A stretch of DNA of 64,000 bases from Acidobacteriota bacterium (GCA_016195265.1 JACPZW010000037.1:55965-119964); one strand, 5' to 3'. Positions 1 through 9,234 are shown, counted from the stretch's first letter. Notes: generated by a model not told the origin, from the letters alone. Made by a program: numbers and translations.

Positions 1-426
1 CAGGGCCCGCAGTCCGCCATCGCGCTGCTCGCGCAGGCCGTCGCCGAGGGCGCCGCGATGCTGCTGCTCGCGGCACGGCTCGGGTCGATCGCGATCACGG
101 GCGCCTCGACGTTGACGCTCGAATGGGTGCTCGGTGGCGCCGTCGCCGCACATCTCGCGTTCGTCATCGTCGAGAATTTGATCCTGCGGAGCGCCACGCG
201 CCATCACGCGCTGGCCGTATCGGCCATTTGCCGCGGTCCGTTCGCGCTGCAGTTCTGGGGCGGCGCGCTCGCGTGCGGCGTCATCGCGCTGCTGGCCGTC
301 GGCGCCGCCGCCGCAGGCGTGGATTCGGGCCGCGGCCCGCTGGCCGGCGCCGTCTTCGCGCTCGCCAGCAGCTTCGCCTGGGAATGGGTCTGGGTGGAGG
401 CGGGACAAAGTGTCCCCCTGTCATAA
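1..426 (+). CDS. NrfD/PsrC-like membrane subunit, C-terminal part
   Basis: The frame is open from the first base, so the 5' end lies outside the window; 141 residues are visible. They contain hydrophobic segments around residues 40-60, 82-105 and 115-130. The end, WVEAGQSVPLS, matches the conserved C-terminus of NrfD/polysulfide-reductase-type quinone-interacting membrane subunits. In that family the protein passes electrons between the quinone pool and a periplasmic or cytoplasmic molybdenum/iron-sulfur partner. The molybdopterin oxidoreductase gene follows directly after a hairpin repeat, so the two probably form one respiratory complex. The substrate cannot be read from this part. Confidence 0.75.
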   Translation, partial: QGPQSAIALLAQAVAEGAAMLLLAARLGSIAITGASTLTLEWVLGGAVAAHLAFVIVENLILRSATRHHALAVSAICRGPFALQFWGGALACGVIALLAVGAAAAGVDSGRGPLAGAVFALASSFAWEWVWVEAGQSVPLS

Positions 427-517
427 TTGCGGATTGAGGAGTGCGGAATGCGGATTGAAGCATCAGCGGCGCCTTCTGCGGTCCCGAATCCGCACTCCGC
501 ATTCCTCAATCCGCAAT
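426..517. repeat. 32-bp inverted heptamer repeat (array A)
   Basis: Left arm 426-457 and right arm 486-517 are near-perfect reverse complements (about 29 of 32 positions), with a 28-nt loop. Each arm is built of 7-bp units of the GCGGATT/GCGGAAT type. The left arm begins in the stop codon of the NrfD-like gene and the right arm ends inside the ATG of the oxidoreductase, so no separate ribosome binding site is left between the genes. A stable hairpin in the mRNA is expected. Confidence 0.85.
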
Positions 518-3260
518 GACAACGCCCTTCCGATCGCATCCCGATCCGTCCACCTGGGATGACTACGTCGACTTCGAGTCGACGAGCTGGCCGAAAAAAG
601 ATCGGCGGCACTACTGGATCATTCCCAGCATCTGCTTCAACTGCGAGTCGGCGTGCGGCATCCTCGCGTACGTCGACAAGGAACAGCTGACCGTCCGCAA
701 GATCGAAGGCAACCCGCTGCATCCGGGCAGCCGCGGCCGCACGTGCGCGAAGGGCGTGGTTACGCCGAACCAGCTCGAGGATCCGGATCGGATTCTTTAT
801 CCGCTCAAGCGCGAGGGCGAGCGCGGCGCCGGCCAGTGGCGGCAGATTTCCTGGGAGGAAGCGCTCGACGACATCGGCGGGCGGATTCGCAAGGCGATTC
901 TCGAGAACCGCCGCCACGAAATCATGTACCACGTGGGACGGCCCGGCGAGGACGGCTACGCCAATCGCGTCCTGCAGGCGTGGGGCGTGGACGGTCACAA
1001 CAGCCACACCAACGTCTGTTCCTCGTCCGCGCGCCTCGGCCACTTTCTCTGGTGCGGCAACGATCGGCCGTCGCCCGACTACGCGCACGCGCAGACGATC
1101 CTGCTGCTGTCGTCGCACCTCGAGACCGGCCACTACTTCAACCCGCACGCGCAGCGCATCATCGAGGGCCAGTCCAACGGCGCCACGCTCATCGTGATCG
1201 ACCCGCGGCTGTCGAACACGTCGGCCAAGGCCAACCTGTGGCTGCCCGCGTACTCGGGCACGGAAGGCGCGCTGCTGCTCGCGATGGTGAAGGTCCTGCT
1301 CGACGAGGACCTGTACGACCGCGAGTTCGTACGGACCTGGGTGGACTGGCGCGGCTACCTGCGCGCGGAGCGCGCCGACCTGGCCGTCACCTTCGACAAC
1401 TTCATCGTCGCGCTGAAAGATCTGTACGCGTCGTTCACGCCGGATTTCGCCGCGGCGGAGACCGGCGTCGATGCGGCGCAGATCGTCGAAGCGGCCCGCG
1501 CGATCGGCCGCGCACGCGGCACCTTCAGCACGCATAACTGGCGATCGGCCGCGGCCGGCAATCTCTGGGGCTGGCAGATCACGCGCTGCCTGTACCTGCT
1601 CGTCGTACTGACCGGCTCGGTCGGCACGAAAGGCGGCGTCGGCCTGCACCTGTCGAACAAGTTCGTCCCGCAGCCGCCGACGACTCCAGCGCCAGCCGAC
1701 TACTGGAACGAGCTGCTGTTCCCGCGCGAGTACCCGCTGGCGCACTTCGAAATGAGTTTCCTGCTGCCGCACCTGCTCAAGGAGAACCGCGGCAGGCTCG
1801 ACGTGTACTTCACGCGCGTCTACAACCCGCTGTGGACGAACCCCGACGGCTTCTCGTGGATGGAAATGCTGACCGACCGCGAGAAGATCGGCCTGCACGT
1901 TGCGCTGACGCCCACGTGGAGCGAGACGGCGTGGTTCGCCGACTACATCCTGCCGATGGGCCTCGGCACTGAGCGCCACGACACGATGAGCCAGGAGACG
2001 CACGCGGCGCAATGGCTCGGTTTCCGCCAGCCGGTCCTGCGTGTCGCGCGAGAGAAGCGCGGCGAAACCATCAACGCGACGTACGAAGCGAATCCGGGCG
2101 AAGTGTGGGAAGAGAGCGAATTCTGGGCTGCGCTCACATGGCGCATCGATCCGGACGGATCGCTCGGCATCCGCAAGCACTTCGAATCGCCGGCGCGTCC
2201 CGGCCAGCCCGTGACGATGGACGAGTACTACGGCTGGATGTTCGAGCACTCCGTGCCGGGTTTGCCTGAAGCGGCGGCGCGCGAACGGCTCACGCCGCTC
2301 GCCTACATGCGCAGGTACGGCGCGTTCAAGGTCAAGGACGAGGTCTACAAAACGTACGAAGAGCCGTTGCCGGCGGGCGCCGTGGACGGCGCGGCGATCG
2401 ACGAGACGCAGTCGCTCGTCGTCAAGGACGGCAGCGCGATCGGCGTCGTGATCGACGGCGTCGCGGTCGCCGGATTCAACACGCCGTCACGCCGCCTCGA
2501 GTTCTTCTCGCAGACCCTCGTGGATTGGGGCTGGCCCGAGCACGCCGTGCCGCGCTACGTGCCGGGCCACGTGCACTGGCGCGATCTGAAGCGCGAGAAC
2601 GGCGAGTTCGATCTGCTGCCGAACTTCCGGCTGCCGACGCTGATTCACACGCGATCGCCCGTGAAGTGGCTGTACGAGATCTCGCACGAGAACCCGCTGT
2701 GGATCGCGACCGAAGACGCGCGGCGCCATGGCGTCGGGACCGGCGATCTCGTCAAGGTGCGGACGCGCATCGGCTACTTCGTCACGCGCGCGTGGGTCAC
2801 CGAAGGCATCCGGCCCGGCGTCCTCGGCATGTCGCATCATCTCGGACGCTGGCGTCTGCACGAGGAGATGGGCAACCGGAACGCCTCCTCGCTGGTGACG
2901 ATCGATCGCCAGGGGACGGGTTACAAGGTGACGCAGGTGCATGGCGCGCAGCCGTTTGCCAGCAGCGATCCCGACAGCTCGCGCATCTGGTGGAGCGATG
3001 TCGGCGTGCACCAGAATCTGACGTTCCCCGTGCAGCCCGACCCGGTGAGCGGCATGCACTGCTGGCACCAGCGCGTGACGCTCGAGAAAGCCGCGCCCGG
3101 CGACCGCTACGGCGACATCTTCGTGGACACGGCGAAGTCGCACGAGGTCTACAAGGAATGGCTGGCGCTGACGCGGCCCGCGCCCGGCCCCGGAGGGCTG
3201 CGCCGCCCGGTCTGGTTCGACCGCCCGCTGCGTCCCGTGCCCGCCGCGTATAAGCTGTAA
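516..3260 (+). CDS. Molybdopterin-dependent oxidoreductase, catalytic subunit
   Basis: A 914-residue member of the DMSO-reductase (CISM) superfamily. Cys40, Cys43, Cys47 and Cys77 have the spacing of the N-terminal [4Fe-4S] motif, with a Lys after the last Cys (CAKG). Cys168 in NVCSSS sits where the molybdenum ligand is expected. The C-terminal third has the molybdopterin-dinucleotide-binding region. No Tat signal is visible at the N-terminus, so the protein may face the cytoplasm. Together with the upstream NrfD-like subunit it should exchange electrons with quinone; an FeS subunit would be expected upstream, outside the window. The substrate (polysulfide, thiosulfate, formate or other) is not assignable by eye. 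Confidence 0.88.
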   Translation: MTTPFRSHPDPSTWDDYVDFESTSWPKKDRRHYWIIPSICFNCESACGILAYVDKEQLTVRKIEGNPLHPGSRGRTCAKGVVTPNQLEDPDRILYPLKREGERGAGQWRQISWEEALDDIGGRIRKAILENRRHEIMYHVGRPGEDGYANRVLQAWGVDGHNSHTNVCSSSARLGHFLWCGNDRPSPDYAHAQTILLLSSHLETGHYFNPHAQRIIEGQSNGATLIVIDPRLSNTSAKANLWLPAYSGTEGALLLAMVKVLLDEDLYDREFVRTWVDWRGYLRAERADLAVTFDNFIVALKDLYASFTPDFAAAETGVDAAQIVEAARAIGRARGTFSTHNWRSAAAGNLWGWQITRCLYLLVVLTGSVGTKGGVGLHLSNKFVPQPPTTPAPADYWNELLFPREYPLAHFEMSFLLPHLLKENRGRLDVYFTRVYNPLWTNPDGFSWMEMLTDREKIGLHVALTPTWSETAWFADYILPMGLGTERHDTMSQETHAAQWLGFRQPVLRVAREKRGETINATYEANPGEVWEESEFWAALTWRIDPDGSLGIRKHFESPARPGQPVTMDEYYGWMFEHSVPGLPEAAARERLTPLAYMRRYGAFKVKDEVYKTYEEPLPAGAVDGAAIDETQSLVVKDGSAIGVVIDGVAVAGFNTPSRRLEFFSQTLVDWGWPEHAVPRYVPGHVHWRDLKRENGEFDLLPNFRLPTLIHTRSPVKWLYEISHENPLWIATEDARRHGVGTGDLVKVRTRIGYFVTRAWVTEGIRPGVLGMSHHLGRWRLHEEMGNRNASSLVTIDRQGTGYKVTQVHGAQPFASSDPDSSRIWWSDVGVHQNLTFPVQPDPVSGMHCWHQRVTLEKAAPGDRYGDIFVDTAKSHEVYKEWLALTRPAPGPGGLRRPVWFDRPLRPVPAAYKL

Positions 3261-3313
3261 CGAACCACGGACGGGCCCGCAAGCCGGAAAACTGTCACAA
3301 TTGGTGTGGGTCC

Positions 3314-4423
3314 ATGGCTGATCGCCCCTCTGCGGACAACGATGCGGTTCGCGCGCTGCGCAGGCGGCACGAGCAGGAGCTGCACGACAGCGACGCGCAC
3401 TGGCGCTCGATCTTCGACTCCGCCGTCGACGGGATCATCGTCATCGACGCGCACGGCATCGTCGAGCGATTCAATCCGTCCGCCCAGCGCCTGTTCGGAT
3501 ACACCGCGGACGAAGTCGTCGGCCGCAACGTGCGGTTGCTGATGCCGTCGCCGCACTACGAAGAGCACGATCAGTATCTCGACCGGTACCACGCGACCGG
3601 CCAGCGGAAGATCATCGGCATCGGGCGCGAGGTCGTCGGTCAGCGTAAGGACGGCACCACGTTCCCGTTGCATCTCTCGGTCAGCGAGATGAACGTCGCC
3701 GGCGGACCTAAGTTCGCCGGCATCCTGCACGACCTCACCCCGCGCGTGCAGCTCGAGGAGCGCCTGCGCGATCAGACGGCCCTCGCGCGGCTGGGCGAGA
3801 TGGCCGCGGTGATCGCGCACGAAGTCAAGAATCCGCTGGCGGGCGTGCGCGGCGCGGTCGAGGTCATCGGCAAGCGACTGCCGTCCGAGAGCCGTGACAG
3901 ACTCGTCGTGAAGGAAATCCTGGCGCGCATCGACGGCCTGAACAACATGATGACGGACCTGCTGCTGTTCGCGCGGCCGCCGCAGCCGCGTCCGGCGCTG
4001 GTCGACGTCGTGCCGCTGATCGAGATGACGGCGTCCCTGATCAGCGAAGACGCGGCGCTCAAGGACCTGCGGATCGACGTCGGCGGGGCCGCGCCGCCGG
4101 TCATGGCGGATGCGGAACTGCTGAAGATCGTGTTCCACAACCTGATCGTGAACGGCGCGCACGCGATGCGCGGCACCGGAATCATCAACGTCTCGGTGAA
4201 ACCCGTCGACCGCTTCTGCGAAATCGCCGTCCGCGACAACGGCCCGGGCATCCCGGTCGACATCCGGCAGAAGATCTTCACGCCGTTCTTCACGACCAAG
4301 TCCCGCGGATCCGGCCTGGGCCTGCCGACGGCCAAGCGCTTCGTCGAAGCGCACCACGGGCTGATCGCCGTCGACTGCCCGCCCTCCGGCGGCACGACGG
4401 TGACCGTACAACTCCCGCTGTAA
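3314..4423 (+). CDS. FixL-like heme-PAS sensor histidine kinase
   Basis: 369 residues, no membrane segment. A PAS domain covers about residues 25-145, followed by HisKA (phospho-acceptor His169 in IAHEVKNPL) and HATPase with N box (HNLIVNGAHAM), G1 (DNGPGIP) and G2 (GSGLGLP). In the PAS domain His85, Arg91 and Arg105 have the spacing of the heme ligand His200, Arg206 and Arg220 of Bradyrhizobium FixL, within the typical context RYxATG and IIGIGREV. I infer a soluble oxygen-sensing kinase. No FixJ-like response regulator is adjacent, so its partner is elsewhere. Its position after a respiratory oxidoreductase suggests, but does not prove, control of anaerobic metabolism. Confidence 0.9.
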   Translation: MADRPSADNDAVRALRRRHEQELHDSDAHWRSIFDSAVDGIIVIDAHGIVERFNPSAQRLFGYTADEVVGRNVRLLMPSPHYEEHDQYLDRYHATGQRKIIGIGREVVGQRKDGTTFPLHLSVSEMNVAGGPKFAGILHDLTPRVQLEERLRDQTALARLGEMAAVIAHEVKNPLAGVRGAVEVIGKRLPSESRDRLVVKEILARIDGLNNMMTDLLLFARPPQPRPALVDVVPLIEMTASLISEDAALKDLRIDVGGAAPPVMADAELLKIVFHNLIVNGAHAMRGTGIINVSVKPVDRFCEIAVRDNGPGIPVDIRQKIFTPFFTTKSRGSGLGLPTAKRFVEAHHGLIAVDCPPSGGTTVTVQLPL

Positions 4424-4530
4424 GACGTCCCTCCGCCGCGCGCCCGCATCCCGGGCGGTGAATGCTTGACATCGTGAATCTGACGATGGCATCGTCGTCG
4501 CGGGGTTGGGCTCCGCGCTCAGAGGTTCTT

Positions 4531-4878
4531 ATGCGTTTCGTACATGTTCCTGTCGCTCTCGAAGAGCGGCTCGGCGAAACCGGCGCGACGGCCCTGGCAG
4601 AGATGCTGGACGAAGGGCATCGCGAGTGTGTGGAGAGCGTCATGACTCACTGTGCTGAGCGATTCGAACGCCGGCTCGTGGAGGAGACGTCCCGCCTTCG
4701 CGTCGAGCTGGCGCAGCTCGGCGGCGAGCTTCGGGGCGAGATGCACTCGGGCTTTGCCGCGGTGCGGGAGCAGATGTCGGCGGACCGCGTCGAGCTGCTG
4801 AAGTGGGCGTTCGCCTTCTGGGTCGGCCAGCTGGTCAGCGTCGTCGGGCTCGTCGCGCTGCTGCTGCGCGCCCGCTGA
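4531..4878 (+). CDS. Small coiled-coil protein with C-terminal membrane segment
   Basis: 115 residues. The ATG at 4531 is chosen because AGAGG lies at 4521-4525, six bases upstream; an in-frame ATG at 4462 would add 23 residues without a good ribosome binding site. The middle is a charged helix likely to form a coiled coil (EETSRLRVELAQLGGELRGE), and the last 25 residues form one transmembrane helix ending in LLLRAR. This architecture resembles DUF1640/CCDC90-like small membrane proteins. The function is unknown. Confidence 0.7.
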   Translation: MRFVHVPVALEERLGETGATALAEMLDEGHRECVESVMTHCAERFERRLVEETSRLRVELAQLGGELRGEMHSGFAAVREQMSADRVELLKWAFAFWVGQLVSVVGLVALLLRAR

Positions 4879-4889
4879 GTCGCGCCCCG

Positions 4890-5225
4890 TCAGAGCTTCC
4901 GCCCGAACATGAGTGCGGCGACGACGCTCGCCAGCAGCTCGACCAGCACGATGAGCGTGAGCGTCGTGAAGCGCCAGTCGCGTTCGCTGATGTACTCCGC
5001 GGTCGAGACAACGACGCGCGCGATCGGCGTCGCCAGCAGCGCCAAAATGCCAATCTGAAGCAGCAGGCCGGCCGGGGACACGGCGGCGGCGCCTGACAGC
5101 GACAGCACCAGTCCGAGGGCGAGGCACGCCGAGCTCAACATGACGCCGGCCCGGAGGACGAGGCCGACGGTGGCTTCCAGCCTGAAGAGCTCGCGCTCCG
5201 ACGTGTGGTGGGGCGACGGGCTCAC
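4890..5225 (-). CDS. DUF1634 membrane protein
   Basis: 111 residues with three predicted membrane helices and an N-terminal polar stretch (SPSPHHTSERELFRLE). The GTG start at 5225 overlaps the TGA of the TSUP permease by four bases (GTGA), so translation is probably coupled. DUF1634 proteins are commonly encoded beside TauE/SafE permeases and are thought to be their small partners; that pairing is reproduced here. The longer open frame upstream of the GTG lies inside the permease gene and is not used. Confidence 0.8.
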   Translation of the reverse strand: MSPSPHHTSERELFRLEATVGLVLRAGVMLSSACLALGLVLSLSGAAAVSPAGLLLQIGILALLATPIARVVVSTAEYISERDWRFTTLTLIVLVELLASVVAALMFGRKL

Positions 5226-6058
5226 CGCATCCCTCGCGCGAACATCATGGCCGAGATGATGAAGAGCACCACGGCCATCAGGACCTTCAGCCATTTGACC
5301 GGCGCTGCGGCGCCGAATCGCATGCCGCCCCACGATCCCAGCTGGACGCCGAGCACGGCGGTCGCCGCCAGCGCCGGCACCAGCTGGCCGTGACCGTAGT
5401 AGATGATCGCGCCCGCCGTCGCGGTCACGCCGATCATGAACGCGCTCGTCGCCGCGGCCGCGCGCATCGGGATGCCGCACCACGCGTTGAGCACCGGCAC
5501 CTTGATGAAGCCGCCGCCGATCCCGAGCAGCGACGAGACATTGCCGGCGAAGAACGACGCCGCAATCGCGACCGGCAGACGCTTGACGCGATACGTCACG
5601 ACGCCGCCGCTTTCGTCCTCGTGGTAGCGCCCACCGAGCACGCCCGGATCGATGTTCGGGTCGAGAATCACGTTGCGGCGCCTGACGCGGCTCAGCATGA
5701 TGATCCCGACGAGGGCGGACAGGACACCGAACAGTTTCTGCAGCGTCGCCTGGGCGATCAGCTGCGCCGTCAGCCCGCCCAGCAGGCTGCCGCCAGCGGT
5801 CGCCACTTCGAGCAGCATGCCGAGCTTCATGTTGATCAGATGCTTGCCGGTGCGGCTGGCCGACACCGTACTGGACGTCGCGATGACGGTGGTGAGGCTG
5901 ATGGCCGCGGCGACGGTGAAGGGAAATCCCAGGCCCAGGTTCAGGAATGGGACCAGGAACACGCCGCCCCCGAGGCCGAGCAGCGCGCCGAGACTTCCGG
6001 CGATGGTGCCGGCCAGAAAGATGATCAGCACCAGCGAGGCGGTGACGGCCGGCATCAA
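5222..6058 (-). CDS. TSUP (TauE/SafE) family anion permease
   Basis: 278 residues, almost entirely hydrophobic, with the two glycine-rich half-repeats of the family: GLGGGVFLVPFL near the N-terminus and GIGGGFIKVPVL in the second half. Family members transport sulfite, sulfonates or other sulfur-containing or organic anions across the inner membrane; the substrate here is not known. It is followed by its DUF1634 partner. A short heptamer array lies just upstream of the ATG and no clear ribosome binding site is seen. Confidence 0.9.
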   Translation of the reverse strand: MMPAVTASLVLIIFLAGTIAGSLGALLGLGGGVFLVPFLNLGLGFPFTVAAAISLTTVIATSSTVSASRTGKHLINMKLGMLLEVATAGGSLLGGLTAQLIAQATLQKLFGVLSALVGIIMLSRVRRRNVILDPNIDPGVLGGRYHEDESGGVVTYRVKRLPVAIAASFFAGNVSSLLGIGGGFIKVPVLNAWCGIPMRAAAATSAFMIGVTATAGAIIYYGHGQLVPALAATAVLGVQLGSWGGMRFGAAAPVKWLKVLMAVVLFIISAMMFARGMR

Positions 6059-6061
6059 CGA

Positions 6062-6086
6062 AGGGCTGAGGGCTGAGGGCTGAGGG
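6062..6086. repeat. Heptamer array B (AGGGCTG)n
   Basis: Three and a half tandem copies of AGGGCTG fill most of the 34-bp gap between the permease start and the preceding minus-strand gene. The same unit occurs in the opposite orientation at about 50852-50874. Confidence 0.8.
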
Positions 6087-6092
6087 CGAACC

Positions 6093-6521
6093 TCATCCCC
6101 GGATCCGTTTGCCGAAGGCGTCGTAGGCGCCGGGCGCGACTTTGTTCCACCACTTGATGTAGGCGGCCGCAGCCAGTTCCAGATTCTTGAGCTCGCGTGT
6201 ATGCCCGTAGGCCTCGCGGACGGCCGGCAGGATGTCGCGCACGCGCTCCCAGCAGAACAGCAGCTCGCGGCCGCTCTGGTAGAAGAGCTCCGGATTCAGC
6301 ACGCCGCTTGTGAGGAATGACGCCACCATCTCCCAGTACGTCACCACCATGCGGTACGACGCGTTGGTCTCGCTGCCCGGCGGGCACAGCGCCGTGAACT
6401 CGCCGTACGTTTTCACCTTGAACGACGCGGTGAACCACTTGCGCGCTTCGCGCAGACGATCTTCGCGCCGCACGTCGTACAGCTTCAGAATCAGTTTCGC
6501 GTCGTTGTAGCTGGCCTTCAT
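6093..6521 (-). CDS. Conserved hypothetical protein, 142 residues
   Basis: The ATG at 6521 overlaps the stop codon of the upstream hydrolase gene (ATGA), so the two are probably co-translated. The protein is mostly helical and soluble (MKASYNDAKLILKLYDVRRE at the start, WWNKVAPGAYDAFGKRIRG at the end), with several conserved-looking tryptophans and no signal peptide. It may be related to DUF4760-type proteins, but I do not recognise it with certainty and assign no function. Confidence 0.65.
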   Translation of the reverse strand: MKASYNDAKLILKLYDVRREDRLREARKWFTASFKVKTYGEFTALCPPGSETNASYRMVVTYWEMVASFLTSGVLNPELFYQSGRELLFCWERVRDILPAVREAYGHTRELKNLELAAAAYIKWWNKVAPGAYDAFGKRIRG

Positions 6522-7672
6522 TTGGGCTCCTGTGTGATCACGCCGAGGCTCGCGATGGTATCGCCTTGCTTCAGCGACGGCAGCGCGCGGATGAACATGA
6601 TGATGCCGGCGTCCGGCGCCTTGATCTCCGCGATCGGACGGTTCAGGGCATCCTTGACGAGTCCTATCGTCGCGCCTTTGGCGACGTGCGCGTCGCGCGG
6701 AACCCGCGGAAAGAACACGCCGTTGTACTCGGAGGCGATCGACGTCACTTCGACCCAGACCGGTTTCGCGACCGGCGTTATGTCTCTTGCAGGGCGCCGC
6801 GTCATCTTCAAGTAACCCGTCACCTTGAGCACGCCATCCGACAGCATCGTGACGTCGCCGGCGTCCACCGGACCGGAGCGGCCGGCTTCGGCCGTGAACG
6901 ACGGCTTGCCGCGCGTGGACGCCGTGTTCTCGAGAAAGCGGGACGCCTTCGGATCCTTCGGACGCTCCCGGGAAATGATGATGTGGTCCAGTCCGAACGC
7001 CAGCACCATGCCGCGCGAGAACTCGTCCTGCTTGGCGTTGCCGGTGACGGTCCAGTAGCTGTAGGGCCGCAGGTTTTCGTCGAGATCGCCGCCGTGCAGA
7101 TCGATCAGGTGATCGCACTGCTCCACGACTTCCCACGTGATCACGGCGGATGCGCGATCGGTTTGCGTGCCGTTCGGATCGCCGGGATAACGGCTGTTCA
7201 TGCTCTTGTTGTCGTTCGGGTTGACGTGCGGCGTCAGGCGCTCGAAGGACGGCACGTTGACGAGCGGGACCAGGATCAGCGTGCCCGACAGATTCGCGGG
7301 CGCGGCCGCGGGATTGTCGATCAACGCTTCGACCGAGAGGATCGACGCGTACTCCGTGCCGTGCGCGCCCGACACGACCGCGAGGACGGGCCCGGGCCGC
7401 GCGCCGTGAATGACGACCACTGGAATGTCGTAGCCGGCGTCCGAGCCGGCCGGCACGTGCATCACGCCGTAGGCCTTCTGGCCGCGCTGCGCGGTCGCCG
7501 TCCCGACCGTGAACGTGGGATGCGCGTCGGCTTGGGCCGTGACGGCGGCCGTCCAGCCGACGCTGGACGCCACTGATTCGTGGTGTCCGGCCGCCGATCC
7601 GTGGTGTCCGGCGTTCGCCGGACCGGCAACCACGAGCGCCGCGACCAGCAGGGTGTGCGTCATGTGCGTCAT
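6518..7672 (-). CDS. Secreted succinylglutamate desuccinylase/aspartoacylase-like zinc hydrolase
   Basis: 384 residues. A signal peptide (MTHMTHTLLVAALVVAGPANA) is followed by a histidine-rich stretch, then an M14-related AstE/AspA fold. GAHGTE gives the HxxE zinc-binding pair, and DLHGGD supplies the third zinc ligand. Family members hydrolyse N-acyl amino acids or amides; being exported, this one probably acts on peptides or acylated amino acids outside the cytoplasm. The histidine-rich stretch (GHHGSAAGHHES) comes from a palindromic repeat inserted in frame. It is divergently arranged with the aldehyde dehydrogenase gene, with only about 50 bp between them. Confidence 0.85.
   Translation of the reverse strand: MTHMTHTLLVAALVVAGPANAGHHGSAAGHHESVASSVGWTAAVTAQADAHPTFTVGTATAQRGQKAYGVMHVPAGSDAGYDIPVVVIHGARPGPVLAVVSGAHGTEYASILSVEALIDNPAAAPANLSGTLILVPLVNVPSFERLTPHVNPNDNKSMNSRYPGDPNGTQTDRASAVITWEVVEQCDHLIDLHGGDLDENLRPYSYWTVTGNAKQDEFSRGMVLAFGLDHIIISRERPKDPKASRFLENTASTRGKPSFTAEAGRSGPVDAGDVTMLSDGVLKVTGYLKMTRRPARDITPVAKPVWVEVTSIASEYNGVFFPRVPRDAHVAKGATIGLVKDALNRPIAEIKAPDAGIIMFIRALPSLKQGDTIASLGVITQEPK
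7606..7623. repeat. GTCCGGC/GCCGGAC palindrome inside a signal-peptide region
   Basis: Perfect 7-bp arms 7606-7612 and 7617-7623 preceded by CCGTGGT. It matches the copies at 14102-14119 and 39843-39860 (read on the minus strand, each is preceded by CCGTCGT). A partial second copy lies just to the left (about 7580-7592). Here it is translated as part of the N-terminus of the zinc hydrolase. Confidence 0.7.
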
Positions 7673-7725
7673 GGGGCCAACTTTACAATGCTTTCGGCAA
7701 CTGAATATAGTTGCAGGTCCCTCTC

Positions 7726-9189
7726 GTGAAAACTCATCGGTTGTTCATCAACGGCGAGTTCGTCGCGCCGGTGTCCCCGGCGACGCTCGACGTCATCGAC
7801 CCCTCGACGACCGACGTCATCGCCCGCGTGCCCGACGCGAGCGCCGCGGACGTCGCGCGCGCCGTGGGCGCCGCGCGGACGGCGTTCGACGAGGGCGTCT
7901 GGAAAGACACGACGGCGCAGGAGCGCGGGCGCATCCTGTTCCGGATCGCCGGCGCGATACGCGCGCGCGCGGACGAGCTGGCCGAGCTCGAATGCCGCAA
8001 TACCGGCAAGCCGATCGTCGAAGCCGAGTTCGACATCACCGACGTCGCGACGTGCTTCGAGTACTACGGCGGGCTGGCGACGAAAATCCACGGTGACGTG
8101 ATTCCGGTCCCGGACAACGCGATGAGCCTCGCGCTGCGCGAACCGGTTGGCGTCGCCGGCCAGATCATCCCATGGAACTTTCCGTTGATGATGGCCGCGT
8201 GGAAGCTTGCGCCCGCGATCTGCGCCGGCTGCACGACCGTGATCAAACCGGCCGAGCAGACCCCGCTCACGCTGCTGGAGCTCGCGTCCAGTTTCGCGGA
8301 CTGCGGCCTCCCGGCGGGCGTCGTGAACATCGTCACCGGCGTCGGAGAGACCGCAGGCGCGGCCATCGTCGATCATCCCGACGTGGACAAGATCGCGTTC
8401 ACCGGCAGCGCCGAGGTCGGCAAGCGCGTCATGCGCGGCGCGGCGGGCACGCTGAAGAAGATCTCGCTCGAGCTCGGCGGCAAGTCGCCGAATATTTTCT
8501 TCGCCGACGCGGATTTCGACGTCGCCGTGGAAGGCGCGCTCTTCGGCGTCTTCGTCAACCAGGGCGAAGTCTGCTCGGCCGGCAGCCGCATCCTGGTGCA
8601 GCGGCCGATCTACAGGAGGTTTCTCGACGCGATGGTCGAGAAGGCGCGCGGCATCACGCTCGGCCCGCCGCTCGACCGCGAGACGAAGATGGGCGCGCTC
8701 GTCAGCCGTGAGCAGTTCGACCGCGTCCTCGCCTATCAGGAGATCGGGAAGGGCGAAGCCAAGCTGGCGCTCGGCGGCGGACGCGCGAAGGGCAAGGGCC
8801 TCGACAACGGCTACTACGTCGAGCCGACAATCTTCTACGATGTGGACAATGCGAGCCGCATCGCGCGCGAAGAAATCTTCGGACCCGTCGCGTCGGTTAT
8901 CCCGTTCGACACCGAAGAGGACGCGCTGCGGATCGCCAACGACACCTTCTACGGCCTCGCCGCGGCCGTGTGGACGCGCGACATCTTCCGCGCCCTGCGC
9001 GCCGTGAAGAACCTGCGCGCAGGGATTGTCTGGGTCAATCACATGCAGCCGACCTACGTGGAAGCGCCCTGGGGCGGCTACAAGCAGAGCGGCATCGGCC
9101 GCGAGCTGGGCAAATGGGGCGTGGACGAGTATCTGAACGTCAAACAGGTGTACATCAACCTCTCGGAGCAGCCGATCGGCTGGTATTAA
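7726..9189 (+). CDS. NAD(P)-dependent aldehyde dehydrogenase, betaine-aldehyde-dehydrogenase-like
   Basis: 487 residues from the GTG at 7726; a TTG at 7711 would add five residues. KTHRLFINGEFV is a typical family N-terminus. The fold markers are PWNFPL (cofactor and oxyanion Asn), FTGSAEVG (Rossmann loop), LELGGKSP (general-base Glu249) and NQGEVCSAG (catalytic Cys283). It oxidises an aldehyde to its acid; betaine aldehyde or an aminoaldehyde is likely from overall similarity, but specificity is not proven. No choline or betaine genes are nearby. Confidence 0.9.
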   Translation: MKTHRLFINGEFVAPVSPATLDVIDPSTTDVIARVPDASAADVARAVGAARTAFDEGVWKDTTAQERGRILFRIAGAIRARADELAELECRNTGKPIVEAEFDITDVATCFEYYGGLATKIHGDVIPVPDNAMSLALREPVGVAGQIIPWNFPLMMAAWKLAPAICAGCTTVIKPAEQTPLTLLELASSFADCGLPAGVVNIVTGVGETAGAAIVDHPDVDKIAFTGSAEVGKRVMRGAAGTLKKISLELGGKSPNIFFADADFDVAVEGALFGVFVNQGEVCSAGSRILVQRPIYRRFLDAMVEKARGITLGPPLDRETKMGALVSREQFDRVLAYQEIGKGEAKLALGGGRAKGKGLDNGYYVEPTIFYDVDNASRIAREEIFGPVASVIPFDTEEDALRIANDTFYGLAAAVWTRDIFRALRAVKNLRAGIVWVNHMQPTYVEAPWGGYKQSGIGRELGKWGVDEYLNVKQVYINLSEQPIGWY

Positions 9190-9234
9190 CTGACGTGGCT
9201 GGTAACTGGTGGCTGGAAGAACATGGAGGGAACA

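Noticed and set aside
204..2249. Long minus-strand open frame opposite the molybdopterin oxidoreductase
   Set aside because: Its translation is Arg/Ala/Val-rich without motifs, and the opposite strand encodes a clear enzyme. Antisense open frames are expected at this GC content.
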